Positions 11,386 through 23,800 of a stretch of DNA of 64,000 bases are shown here, one piece after another (positions within the stretch are counted from its first letter, which is position 1; the number at the start of each line of letters is the position of its first letter). Origin of the DNA: Cololabis saira (taxonomy: Eukaryota > Chordata > Actinopteri > Beloniformes > Belonidae). The stretch lies in NCBI RefSeq assembly GCF_033807715.1, contig NC_084596.1:35178879-35242878 (forward strand), read 5' to 3'. A program made the translations under genes and the position numbers. A model generated the notes under the pieces. That model searched no databases. It was not told the origin of the DNA and worked only from the letters and a program-made list of their open reading frames with translations.

Positions 11386-14300
11386 ATGGCGTCTCCCAAA
11401 CTGGGCCTGTCAGCCACCACCACTTCCTCTTCCTCCTCATCGTCCTCGGCCTTGCTATGTCCTCCACCGCAACCCAGCAGCCCCAGCCGAGTGCCCGAAG
11501 GCCCCCCGAGTCCCGTTACCCCCATCCCAAGCCCAGGAGTGACATCTGCCTCAGCTGCACCTGTTAGGACACAGCTGAGCATCGCTCTGATCCTGGAAGA
11601 GCTTCGAGTGCTGCAGCAAAGGCAGATCCACCAGATGCAGATAACAGAGGAGATCTGTAGACAGGTCCTACGCCTTGGTGAAGCCTCTTATAGCATCGAC
11701 ACACCCTCCCAGCATCTCTTCCCTCCTCTGTCTCAACTCTGCCTTGAAGGCGGCAACCGACCCTCCTCCCCTCCTACCCAGACAGTTGCTTCTCAGCCCC
11801 CCACTTCTGTGGCTCCTCTCTTGGCATGTTTCTCGTCCCTGCTCCCTTCTCAAACAGTCAGCAAACCTGCACAACCATGCATGTCCTTGTCTCAAATTCT
11901 GCAGCCTCACAAATCCCAGATTGAGAGAACAGGGGCCACCGCAGGGGCTCATGGCTATCCCTGGGAGAGTTCACAATCCTCTCCATCCCGTACAACGTCC
12001 TCTGCGGCAGTCTCCATGTCCTCTTCTAACTATCCCCTAGCCTTGTCTTTAGCGCTACCCAATCGTTCTTTTCATGAGAAGTCTCATAATATCACCTCAG
12101 TCAGTGGCCAGAGCGACCTGTCCATTCTAAACTCATCCCTCGCTTCATCAGTAACAAATATCCCAAACTCACAGCGTGGTTTACAGTCCACCTCCACTGG
12201 AGGTGACTCCTGTTCTTCATCCAGCTCAAGTGGTACTGGTCGTCTCCATCATCCCTGCCGCTTTTGTGGAAAACTGTTCAGCAGCGACTCTGCTCTGCAA
12301 ATACATCTCCGTTCACACACGGGGGAGCGGCCCTACCGGTGTCCAGTGTGTCACAGTCGTTTCACCACACGGGGTAACCTGAAGGTGCATTTCCTTCGCC
12401 ACCGCGAACAAAACCCAGAGCTGTCACTTTCGCTTCTGCCACCATCTTTGTTTGGGGTGGCTTTAGGGGCCACCGGGGGATCTGAAATAGGACAGATCAG
12501 TGGTAGCAGTTCTAGTGGCATCAATTTTACACAGAAGAAGCGAAAAAGAGAGAATGAAACCTTTGGAGATAATTTGGAGAGGACCACTAGTGAGGTTTCT
12601 CTGGGGACCTCTGGTGGATCTGCCCCTTCCACTCTAGCTCTCCCACCAAGTGTGGATCTGGCTTTGATTTCTCACTCCCTCCTGCAGCTCAACAGGGCTG
12701 CTGCTGTTGCCGCTGCAGTCTCTATCACTTCCTCCTCATCACACTCATCACCCTCCTCTTCAACTTCCATCTCTTCTATGGCTTCCTCTCTTCTCTCAAA
12801 CCCATCCTTGTCTTCGTCTTCCACCATAACTGGGTTTTTTAAAAGTGCCAGACAGCAGCTCTTTGACGAAAACACTCCACCTTCTGCACCAATGCTGTCT
12901 CCTGCAGTTTATTCCCAGCTAGCCCACCTACCAAAGCTTCTTTTCCCCTCTGCCTCTACTTCGTCCTCCACCCAGGCTGCACACTCATCCCTGTTTAGCC
13001 ATCCCTCACTGAGCTTGTTACATTCCCAGCTACCCTCTACTGCAGGTTCCCAACAATATGTCTCCAGCAATTCCCGTCTTTCTTGTCCAGCTTCTTCCTT
13101 TCCTAAAGTCTCAGGCCCAGCAACAACTACTACACCCTCTTCCTTGCCCTCCTCCATGGCTACTGCAACCCCTACGTCTGAAACCTCCAAGCTGCAGAGG
13201 CTGGTGGAGAAGTTGGAGAAGGTTCCTCCACACACTTGGACTTCCTCTTCTACTCCTACTTCCATACTGGAGATTTTATCTAACAGTACCCCTACCTCCT
13301 CAGTGGGTTCAACCAGTAACCGTTTGACAAATGCCAGCACCTCTACCACATATGTCACAGCGGCCCCATCTTCAAACCTTGTCAGCACCTCTGTTTCATA
13401 CTTCACTCGAGAGATGATAGCTGCCCTCAGAATGAGTGAAAATGGAGCAGGTGCAATGACTGGTGACATTCTACCATCACTAAACATCCCAGGATCAACA
13501 CCTAACCTGACAAACAATCAATGTGGAGTGTGTCTACGGGTGTTGAGCTGTCCTAGAGCGCTGCGGCTGCACCAGGCCACGCACCTTGGAGAACGTCCAT
13601 TTCCATGTAAACTATGTGGAAGGTCCTTCTCCACCAAAGGTAGTCTGCGATCACATCTCGCCACCCATCATGCTCGACCACCCAACACACGTGTCCAAAA
13701 CTCTTGCCCGCTGTGCCAGCGCAAGTTCACCAACGCCCTTGTACTTCAGCACCACATTCGCATGCACCTTGGTGGACAGTTGCCCCCAGATGGCAGAGAT
13801 GACTCAGAACACGAGATGTCATCTGAATCTAATCCCAAATCTTTGTTACAATCTCCATCCCAGTCCACTTTGCTAGTCCCAAATGTGGTCTCAGGTCCAA
13901 CAACTAATCCAGCTGATGACTCTGAGAGCCCAGATTTAAGCTCAGAGCTTCAAACTCAAGAAATTACCTTTGCCCCTGTATCCAACAGCATTAAATCTTC
14001 TGAACAAAGTAAGTGTGCATCCTCAGTTCAAATCCCTCCTACTGACTTTATCCCTGACTCTTTCATGGATGCTACCAAACAAACCCCATCGGTAGACAGT
14101 GCAGAACCCCCAGTTCTTTGTCTCAGTGCATCCTTACCAGCCTCCATGCCACACGGTCAAGCTTCACCAGTTGAGCAAGACAACCAAGTTCAACAGCAAG
14201 CCACTGCCAGTATCCACATTCCTAAATCTAATTCTTCACCGCTTCACTCCATTGTTACCAAAAACACAGAGTCACCTCCTACTATGTTAGTAGACTGTAG

Positions 14301-15357
14301 AGAGGATGAAGGGTCTATTACCTCAGGTGCCATTCTTGGTTCCAAACAAAACCTGGAGGACGTAGAAAGCAAATCTGCTAATGATGCTCCCTTCACTTAC
14401 ACTTGTTCCAGCACCCCTTCTAACCCCACCCTGAGTCAAGATGTTTGCAACCTTAATGCAATGGCACTCTTGGAATCAAGCTCTGCAACCTCAAGGCCCC
14501 AATCACCAGAACCCATGGAAGCAGAAAAAAACGACTCTCCCCCACCTGCAACACCAAAACCAGACCAAGTGGCTATGCCTGACGAAGACCCCAAGACAAC
14601 ACCCAATGTGGAGGATTCAGACCAAACAGAAGAAATGGATGGGTCACAGGGAGCAGATACTTCTGTAAGGGAGACACCCCAGAGCTTTTCTATGGGTTCA
14701 AATGGGAGGGAAGTCCAGGACAAAGACATTAAAACTAGTGGACTTGTTTCAAGTGAAGCTCTGGATCCTTCTGTGCCCATCAGCCTCGCTCCAACCCTTC
14801 CTTCTCCAATGTCACGCCCTGAGAAAAAGACCTATTGCTGTGCTGAGTGTGGAAAAGAGTATGCCAGTCGCAGTGGACTGAAGGTGAGGAACCAACCATA
14901 TGGTAAAAAATATAATTGTTTTAATAGATATAATAGCAAAATTACCATCAAGGTTGGGTTGAAATACAATTTCCCATCTTTGATAGGAGATTGTATATAG
15001 TCAGCAAAGAATTGGGGCTAAAAGTTCAATATAAAGATGATCTTTACCATGGAGTCTGAAACAACTCGTACAGTGTTTAAACTATTATTATTATTTAATT
15101 TCCAGGGGCACATGAAGCACCATGGTGTGGTAACCAAAGCATCACGTCCAGCAGCCAGGAGCAGCCGTTCCTCCTCTGAGCAACTTCCATCATCTGCATT
15201 GTTGACATCCTTAAACATTCCAGCCACCAGGAGCTCCGTGGGCTTCTGGAACCAGTACGAGGCTTTCCTTAACACCAGCAATGAGCCAGCAGAGGATCCA
15301 AATGCTGCGGCTCAAGGTGAAAATGAAGTTGCACAGCCTTCAAAATCACCTGTGTAA
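11386..15357 (+). CDS. sall2: Spalt-like C2H2 zinc-finger transcription factor 2
   Basis: The model joins 11386-14883 (donor AAG|GTGAGG) to 15106-15357 (acceptor TTTCCAG|GGGCAC), giving 1,249 aa. The SALL glutamine-rich dimerisation helix is at about residues 65-95 ([18 protein letters not shown]). Finger pair 1 is at C291-H311 and C319-H339 with the linker HTGERPY. A triple is at C713-H733 ([14 protein letters not shown]), C741-H761 and C774-H794. The last finger (C1152-H1171) is split by the intron. The helix, the ENTPP and ETSKLQ motifs and the [18 protein letters not shown] finger match SALL2 better than SALL1/3/4. The family represses transcription in the nucleus through NuRD. The start is the first AUG after the spliced leader, in good context (CCCCCATGG), after an in-frame TGA at 11326-11328. 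Its MASPKLG aligns with an internal human position (ASPKLG), so the N-terminal repressor peptide and C2HC finger are missing from this model. Confidence 0.93.
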
Positions 15358-16393
15358 TAGATTCTAAGGAAGATGGACAAGGAGTCCAGTGAGGGAGTCC
15401 TAACTCCAGCTGGAAATGTTCTGGTGTTTTCAATCGTTGTTTGCCCTTAAGCACAACTGAATTGTTATTTGCATAGTGTTGCTTCCTTAAATTTCAGGTA
15501 GCCTGTCAGTTTGGTAGTCAGAGTAATATGTTTGTATGTGACAGTTTTGTCAGTCAGCTTGGTCCTGTATAGCTACTGTATAAATAATGCATAAAAGATA
15601 TTCAAGAAGTAAAGAAATGAGTCCTGTTATTGCTGGGCTTGCTAAAAACGGACATGAAGACCTGGGTGAAGAACTTCCCAGCACACCCAGACGATACTAT
15701 CAGCTTCTGTAAGGACTCACGGAAAAGTACATTAAAGAAGTACTTTAACTCATTTTATGTCAGTTTGAAAACATTTTGGTGCAGTTGTGCCATATACTAA
15801 CTTTAACACGAATGGCACCAAAGAAAGTTTAATCCGAGTTACAATTTTCCTTTGTTTCAATCTAGGAGATTCTTTCGGATGTAACTTAGGTTATTAAGTA
15901 AGCAGAACTGAACTTTGCAAAGTCAACAATATGAATGTGTTACTGTGGGGGATTATTACGTGTTTTATCCCCATTTTGTGGTCCTGACAACTACTGGTTC
16001 TGTAATTGTGGTTTACTTTTTTTATTGTACTGTCCTGTCAAAACAGAAGCACACCTACAGTGTTTGTGAGCCCACCGAGGGCATGATCTATGAAGGAAAA
16101 GTGTTATTATTATTATTATTATTATTGCTGTTGTATGGTTCAAAATTAATATCTGTAACACGTTTGAAGATACTTAAGTTACTAAACCTTTACATTTATA
16201 AATATCTATCAGTCTTTGTCTGTTAGCTGTACTTTCAGTATCTCCATATTAAAAAGCACTTTGGAGAAAAGAATCAAATGTCCGGAGTTTATTTCAGATA
16301 ATAATACAAACTTATATTCACAAACACAACATACAGTATATGTCTTGAGTGTCTGGTTAGTTCCTTCGTAATCCCTTTCCTGCAGTAAATAAA
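15358..16393 (+). terminator. sall2: sall2 3'UTR, poly(A) signal candidate
   Basis: This is non-coding sequence after the sall2 stop. It includes an (ATT)n run near 16105-16128. The first canonical AATAAA on the plus strand is at 16388-16393; weaker ATTAAA-like variants occur near 16250. Where the transcript ends is not certain. Confidence 0.4.
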
Positions 16394-17199
16394 ATAGTCC
16401 CTGCTTCCTGCCAAAACTCCCATCTCCCACAGTAAATATTGGGTGTGGATCACACCAACTGACTTGCTTTTTCAGTATGTGTACTTGTAAGGTAGATGAC
16501 AGGTTATGATGTCATGTCTCAAATCTCAGTAAATTCATTTTGTTTTGTCTTTGCCATGCTCGCTTTATATTAAATCTGTGTGTATTAATGAGACAGAGCT
16601 CAATCTAACGTCCATGCTATGATGTGAAATCCAGAAGTGTCAATATTGCAGACAAATGACAATAACTATACAGTATTAACACATTAAAAGATGTTTGCTG
16701 TGTTGAGTCCTAAAAAGAAGGGGGGAAGCCAGAGGAAACCATCTAGCCAACAAAAAGAAAGTGCATGTGGTAGTTTGTAGTTATGATTAAACAAAGCCAA
16801 CATTATATCTCTAAATACGTAGTAGAAATACACCACCATATGCAGTCATTAAAAGGTTTAAGTTCACGTGTGCATTAGATGGCGCAATTTCTCTTTTTGT
16901 TTGCCACATCCAGGATTGGAGCTCATTGGCGCATGACGATCACAGGAACATCTTATTGTGCGTAAAAGAAAGCGGGGAGCCACAAATAAACTGTCAGTAA
17001 AATTCATACAGTGCTTTTAAAAGTTGTATTAGGATTAAAAAAAAAAGCTCCAGTGTAAAAAGCTGCGCCAACAAAGCAGAATGATCTGTTACTACTCCCA
17101 TGGACATTTCTTTGGAAGATTTGTGCAGATTTCATAGATCTCGTAGAAACTTGATCTCTTAATTTATTGTTTTGTCTTGGCTGGTCATTTTCTCGATGA
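16394..17199. other. Short spacer between sall2 and mmp14
   Basis: About 0.8 kb of AT-rich sequence with no coding signature. Together with the sall2 3'UTR, only about 2 kb separates the sall2 stop from mmp14 leader-like sequence. Confidence 0.45.
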
Positions 17200-17895
17200 G
17201 GTTGTTTCTGGGCTCTTGACGGCACCGAAACGCCTCTTAACGGTACGATCGGGGCACTACCGAGCCGTGCCAAGTTTGATGGGTCATCAAGTTGCTTCCA
17301 GCTTTCCGAAACGGGGCGGGCGGATCTGAAGGGGGGGCTTGGTTTACAACCCGATACTTCTCCGCTCCAGATCTCCGGAGAGGGCCACAGTAACACGTCT
17401 GCAGAGGAGAGAGCAGGGAAGAGGAGAGGAGATCTCACACACAAGCCGACTGAAGGCCGGGGAAGAGGACAGAAGGAGCTGAGACTTCCATGAAAACAAA
17501 GCCGGCTGCAACATCTGGAGCAAAGCGCAGGAGAAGTGAAGTCGGACATACGAAACCCCGCAGCGCGCACGGTCCCCTCTCAGTCTTCCTGCCTCCAACA
17601 ACCTCCGACAACTTGATCAGCATTCCCCCCAAAAACTCGAGAAGAATGCACAGACTTGGACACAAACACTTGGTTTAAATAGTTTTAAGCTGCAGAGACG
17701 CGCTTTTACAGTTCTCACCAAGGCCAAGGCTTTGCGTAAAAGTCGATCTAGATAGTGCCCGAAAAAAAAAAGTGCATCGGATATTTATATCTATTTTTAC
17801 ACAGATAATGTTTTGACAAACAAGATAACATCATAGCAGCTTTCACAAGGAAAACAGCACGTTTTTGAGAGTTGTTTTTTTGAGAGAGTGAAGTG
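17200..17895 (+). promoter_or_regulatory. mmp14: mmp14 promoter / 5' leader region
   Basis: GC-richer sequence begins near 17200, has CpG-rich patches near 17240-17300 and 17540-17570, and runs to the mmp14 start codon at 17896. If transcribed from near 17300, the leader would carry a 62-codon upstream frame (17490-17678). No clear TATA box at the usual spacing was seen, as is common for CpG-type promoters. Confidence 0.45.
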
Positions 17896-20800
17896 ATGGC
17901 ACCGGAACTGACATCGATCCTGCGACTGCTGCTGGTGGCGCTGCTGTGGGAGCCGCGGGCGCGCGGGGCCGCGCACGGGGCCGCGCAGAGCCAGTTCAAC
18001 CCAGAGGTGAGGAGCGGGGCCCCCCGGGGCCATTCACACTGAGGGGACTTATTTAAGCTATAAATAAAATAGAGAACTGTGCAAACGCTATTAACTGATC
18101 TAAACTTCCTATTTTTTTTAATTTGATTTATTTTGTACATGTAAAAAACAACAATTCAAGAGAAGATAAGAAAACAAAACAACAAAACAAAGAATTTCAT
18201 ACTTGAACACTTGATATCTTAATTTACATGTGCAAAAAGGAGTAGGAAGAAGTGTAAACTTATTTAATCCTACCCCCATTCACTAATCATTTAATTCAGA
18301 CTAGATAAGTGACCAAATAAACAAAATATATGTAATCTTTGCAATATTCTTTATCCATATATTTAATAGAAAAAGAAGTTCCTAATTGCATTATTCAATC
18401 TACATAATACTGATGCAATAAGCCCATACCACTGGTGTCCGGAAGGCATCAGACTTGACTTAAAATGTTAGTTTCCTAACATTGTAATGCATAGTTTAAC
18501 ACTATCACATAGATTATAAATATCACAAAGTGTCATTAAATAGAGTGGTAAGGAAATGTATGTGTAACTTGGAATTAGGTTTATTTATATAATCTTCTTT
18601 ATTTTGACTTCCAGCACTGTAATGGTAGTATTCATTAAAGAAAAAAAGAAATGTTATTGTTTGTTTGTTAGAATCACATTGTGTGTGTTTGTGTGACCTT
18701 GATGAAGATCAGATACATTTTTATAAACTTTAATATAGAAAATGAGTTAATGAAAAGAGGTTCACATACTGCTTCTTTCCACCGCAGCTTTGTGCACAGC
18801 TGACATGTGACATAGCAGCATCCCACAAGTAGAAGATGAGCAGATTTATCATGCAGCTCTCCCATGATCTGATGTTTCTTATCTGATATCGGATGCCCAA
18901 TATCGGATCAGTACATTCCTAATTACATCCTGGTTTCACGGCTGCAATCAAAGCTTTGTTAAAACTCTGTATCCTGGCAGATAATCCTTTTCTGCACCAA
19001 CGGGAAGGGCTTTGACCCTGGGTTAGAGGAAACAGCCTGTAATGATGACAGCCCTCATGAAAACAGTGAGAACTGCTGACAGGGCAAAGCTGAAGTGCAA
19101 CAAGGGGGAAAAAAAGAGAGGAGAAATGCATTAGGTTGTATTGTGGTTAGGGCAGAGACAGAGGCAATTTTTAAGGATGGAGAGACTGAGCGATGTGGGT
19201 GCAGTTATATTCAGAGGGATGGGGAGATGTAGGCTAATTGTTGACATCTGTCCTGAATTATGTCTGAGGAGTGGACTAAGGGGGGGGATTTTACAATCTG
19301 AGCAGTTCTAAGGCCTCTGGGACATGAACAGCAGATTAAACAGTAATAACTCCTACTTTATCCCTGAAGTCCCAGCATGTAACCCCATCATAAATGAGAG
19401 GGAATACTGACTCATGATTTTTCTGACATCTCCTTTTTTGATAATCTGATGTAATATTATTTGTTCAGTTTGATTCTGATACATTTATTTGCAGTATGAA
19501 CTCGTCCAGTCTCACAGCAGCATTAGGAAGCTTTGTGTGAATCCCAGGAAGTGACTGGGTCATGACACACCTGTTTCCTTCAGAACCGCAGGCAAAAATG
19601 ATCAGCGTCATGATGTGTGTGTTTGTGGGGGATGGTCTGTTCATGAGGAATGGACAAGCCAGACCAAAGAATACAGAATCTTGATAGATTATATGGTGGC
19701 CCCAAATGTCTCCAATCACTGTTTGATGCCTGTGGCCTACATGCAGCTGCGCCAGCGGAAAAAACTTGAGTTCGGTTACCTCATTGACCTACATTAGAGT
19801 TGGGAATTTAAAGCACAAGCTTGGGGATGCAAACTAAAAATCACATACCACTGCACTCAAGAACTCTCAGTTTTCTCAAAGGCTTGACCTGCTGATACCA
19901 TATAAGGCTTTTTTGTTGTTTTTTTTAGAAATGTAATCAAATATGAAAGACTTATACTTACAAGCTTTATTTTTAGCCTTGGTTATTTTTAAAACATTGA
20001 ATATGTTTTCATTAGACTGATGCTGTTTCAAGTTTTGGATTAAGTGTGTTGTCTCAGACATTTTCACTGTTGTTCCTCCATGACTTTTTCCTATAAAATG
20101 CTATCTCAGCTGTGCAGGGATCATAATGTGCTTACTGAGGGGGATTCGACAAAAAGAAAAGAAACAATCCCCAATATTAGCCAGTACCAAGCATCTCATA
20201 GAGATTTGAATATCAATTTGATTTTGTCACAGAAAACCTTAATTTGTTCATATTAATATTTTTTAACAGCTTTACTCTGCTTTCTATTCAATGGGTGAAC
20301 CAAGAAATTCACAAATAGAATTACAGTGAAAAATGTGGTGCAACCTCTAGATCGTAGTTGAAGCTCTGCAGCCGTGGGCCAAATCCAGCCAGTAATTCTG
20401 CATGGATAATACAATTCTATGCATGTTTTCTATACTGTTTTAGAGATGTACATGCACTGCAACTACACCACTACAACTACATGTCCCACAATACATCTTG
20501 ATTTTTCTTACAACAAGGGATCCACCAAGTCACCAAGGGGGGGAAGTGAGTACATTTGCTTTTGGACAGTGGAAGGGCCCTAAGAATACACTTTACCTTG
20601 GCATTTCAACACCAAGCAGGGAGAAAACCAAGAAAAGCAACAACCTTAAAAAGCAGCAACATTTATAAGAAAAAAAAAGCTGTTCAATTTGAATCGTTTT
20701 TCAGTATTTCTACAAATGGCGTCTTCCGCTAACTCTAATGCTGATGTGGTCCAGAATAAAATTGAGTCTGACACTCGTGTATTAGATGAAACTGACCATG

Positions 20801-23800
20801 CTGCTCAGATGAGACCGTTAAAACAAACCAGAACCAGAGGTTGGTGCATTACAGCTAAGCATTTTGAGTATGTTAATGGAACTTTCCGCCACAACTTAAG
20901 TGGATATAAATAAGGTGGAAAATCTTGGTCTGTCTTTTTTTTTTCTTCTTTTTGTGCAAATCTAAAATGTTTCTTCCATCAACCCACAAACACCAAGTTC
21001 CCAGTTTCGCTTCTGTAAACGTTGCTTGTGCTTTAATTAACAACAAGCTTCATATGGCCATCTGATCACTTCCGGTGAGATGAATCCCCCGCAGATTCTG
21101 TGAACATAAAAAGTCCATTCCTGCGGTCCACGGCAGACAGGAAGTGGGAAGCTTCGGCGCAAAACCACCCTGGTGCGTCAGCAACCACCTGGGTGAAACA
21201 CGCACGCACATCCGCGTCTATACAAGGACTCAAAAATGGTTGCAAACTGAGGTCATTCGCAACAAAGGAAGATGGATGGTGGTGAAATGAGATGATGAAA
21301 GCAAGACAGACGTGGACAGTGAGAAGACTGTTGCAGACCAGAATGGAAGGCATTGTTGTGCATTATGGAAGTGATGCAATCTGGGGGGGGAGAAATGAGA
21401 CAAATGAAGCGTTTGTCTCGCTGAAGTACGCAGACAAAGTTGTCGTGCTTCAATCCTGGATAGATAAAGTGTATGCCTCATCTCTTTTGGTCAAGAAAAT
21501 GTAAGATCCTTTCAATGATTCAACTAGTAACACATCAGACGAGCCCCGTCTTCTCCAGGTCTCAATTGTCTTTTAGAGAAAAGAAGGAAGGAAAGTAGGT
21601 AAGGAGGAAGGAAGGGAGGAAGGAAGAGTGTAGTTTCAAACAAGAGCAGGGAAGATGGGGGGTGTTACAGGAAATAAGGTACTACTCAAAGTTATTCTCT
21701 CATTTCCTGTTCACAAAGGACTTTTTTTCCCCCTTTTTTCAAAGTCCTGCCATCAGGATTTCTCTGGGACTTACTAATTTCTCACATTACACTGGCACAG
21801 ATGTGTTTTTTTCCACTCCCGTGTCACTGGGTCTCATTGGTGTTGGCCAAAGAGAGGATGTTTTAATAGACCGCAGCTGGGGGATTACACACTCTGAGAG
21901 GATTTTTGCATATGTGCTGAGGAGGTACTGGCTGGAGGGGTTGTAAGGGGGTCATAAAAGCCTTTATAAAGTAACAGCATGGCGAAAAAGTTAGCAGGGA
22001 TTTCAAAATCTTGTTATGGTCTTGCGATGAGTAGGTTTACCCACACAAACCTCTTGACATATGCAATCACATGCACCAGCAGGCTTCTGTGAGTGAAGTG
22101 GGAGTTATAATTTCATGTAATTTCACCTAACACTGCAGCTCTCTGTACAAAGTTAGTGGATGTGTAATGCGCAACTGTCTGTGTGTGTGTGTATATGTGT
22201 GTGCTGTATACCCAGCATGCCTCAGTTGGACTCCCATCGCTGCTGACCAGAGTTTATTTCCATTGGCCTCGGCCAAACGGAACAACTGAGTCGCTGTCCT
22301 TTCTTCTCCAGTTCTCATCCTATGCAAAACGAGGGCCCTGCCCGGTGACGGCCATAGCAACCATTGTTTGACTCTCGTACAGCTTCCATTAAACAATAAA
22401 CTTACATCACCGTATCTGAGCATGCATTACCCCAGAGAGTCCTGCATTTTGTTTCATGCGTATAAAAGCTTACGAGCTGTTGACAATGATTAGAGGAGAA
22501 AAAGAGTCACTCAAACTGTCATTTTAAAGCATTTAAGTCTTCATTAAGCAGTCCAAGAGGAAAGCTGCCAGTGAAAAAAGTCATGGAGCATCTCAACTCA
22601 TTTGAAAATAATTGAACAAGGCACTAAATTCTAATGGAAAGTTAGATAAAACACTTTAGTTTAACAAATAATTAGCTCATATGCATTAATGCAGCTGCAT
22701 AAGTCACAGTCAACTAAGTAAGCTATTGCAAAAAAAAAAAGAAAAACCCAGAGTGGAACTTTGCACTACATCAAAAGACTGTGTTGGTGCTCCGTCATTT
22801 ATTATACAACTGCACATACTAACCGCTTTCTTTTCCTGCCGCCTCTTTAGTTTCTCCAGCCCACGAATGCGGTCAAAAATAGCAGTGTGTGACACTGAAT
22901 GAGACTTTGTCAAGTTACCTGAGGGAGCCGTGAACGAGGTGTGCACGCCTTGAAGCTGAAACAAGCGCTCGGTGTCTTTCAACAGCAGTCTTTTGACTGA
23001 GCTCCGGGCAAAAACAGGAATTTGTAGTTAAGAAAACAATGAACGTGTGAAAGAGAAGAATACGGTTGCATGTTTGGAGATATCAGGCCTTACAAAATTT
23101 CCTCCCATTATCCAATTCTGGGCTAATAAAGTGTTCATTTGTTCATATTTGCTACAACAAACTGTGAGGCTCATTATGACTCTTGATTGCTTCATTGAGA
23201 TTTGACTAAAATCCGTCTGTCCCTCCTTGTGTTCCCCTCTCTTTCCCGCTCGTGTACTGTAACAGACAGTGAGTCTTTATGCGTCCGCTGGTGCTTCACG
23301 GGTGAGTCACGACCAGAAAGGGCTCATTCAGGGCTAAAGTTTAAACACTGAGACCTCCATGTCTCCAGCAGGACAGACAGACTAGACGAGGGGGAGCGAT
23401 TAGACCTTTCAGGGCCTCCGAAGCTGCCATCCACTTCCTGCCAGAACTCAGCCAGACCGGACAATCCGCTATGATACAACTAGAACGAAAACAAGCAGAC
23501 TTAACGCGCTGAATCATCTAATCGTGTCGTGGCTTACGCACGGTGAGCATTAAACGCCGGAAGAAAGGCAGAAGAAATGTTTCTGCGTTTGCTGTTTTTT
23601 TAATAACTATTAGCAGCAAATATGTTTTAATGCAGCAATTGAAGCCGGTCAGGGTGTGGTCGGGCTCAAGTATTCATCCTGAAGGCTGTGGGTTTTCCAT
23701 AAGAGAAGGGATAAGGGAGAGGAGGAGGAGGGGTGGGGTGATGAGGCAAAGACAGAGACGTGAATGTGGGGCGAAGAGTTTGACTCTGAGGTTTGGATGC

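Noticed and set aside
12909..13517. 202-codon minus-strand frame inside sall2
   Set aside because: Antisense shadow of the Ser/Thr/Pro-rich sall2 coding exon.
14884..15000. Read-through of the sall2 main exon to a stop at 15000
   Set aside because: The sequence after 14883 is AT-rich intron with a GTGAGG donor. Splicing to 15106 completes a C2H2 finger, whereas read-through destroys it.
20689..20913. 74-codon frame in mmp14 intron 1
   Set aside because: No family signature or splice context; the length is expected by chance.
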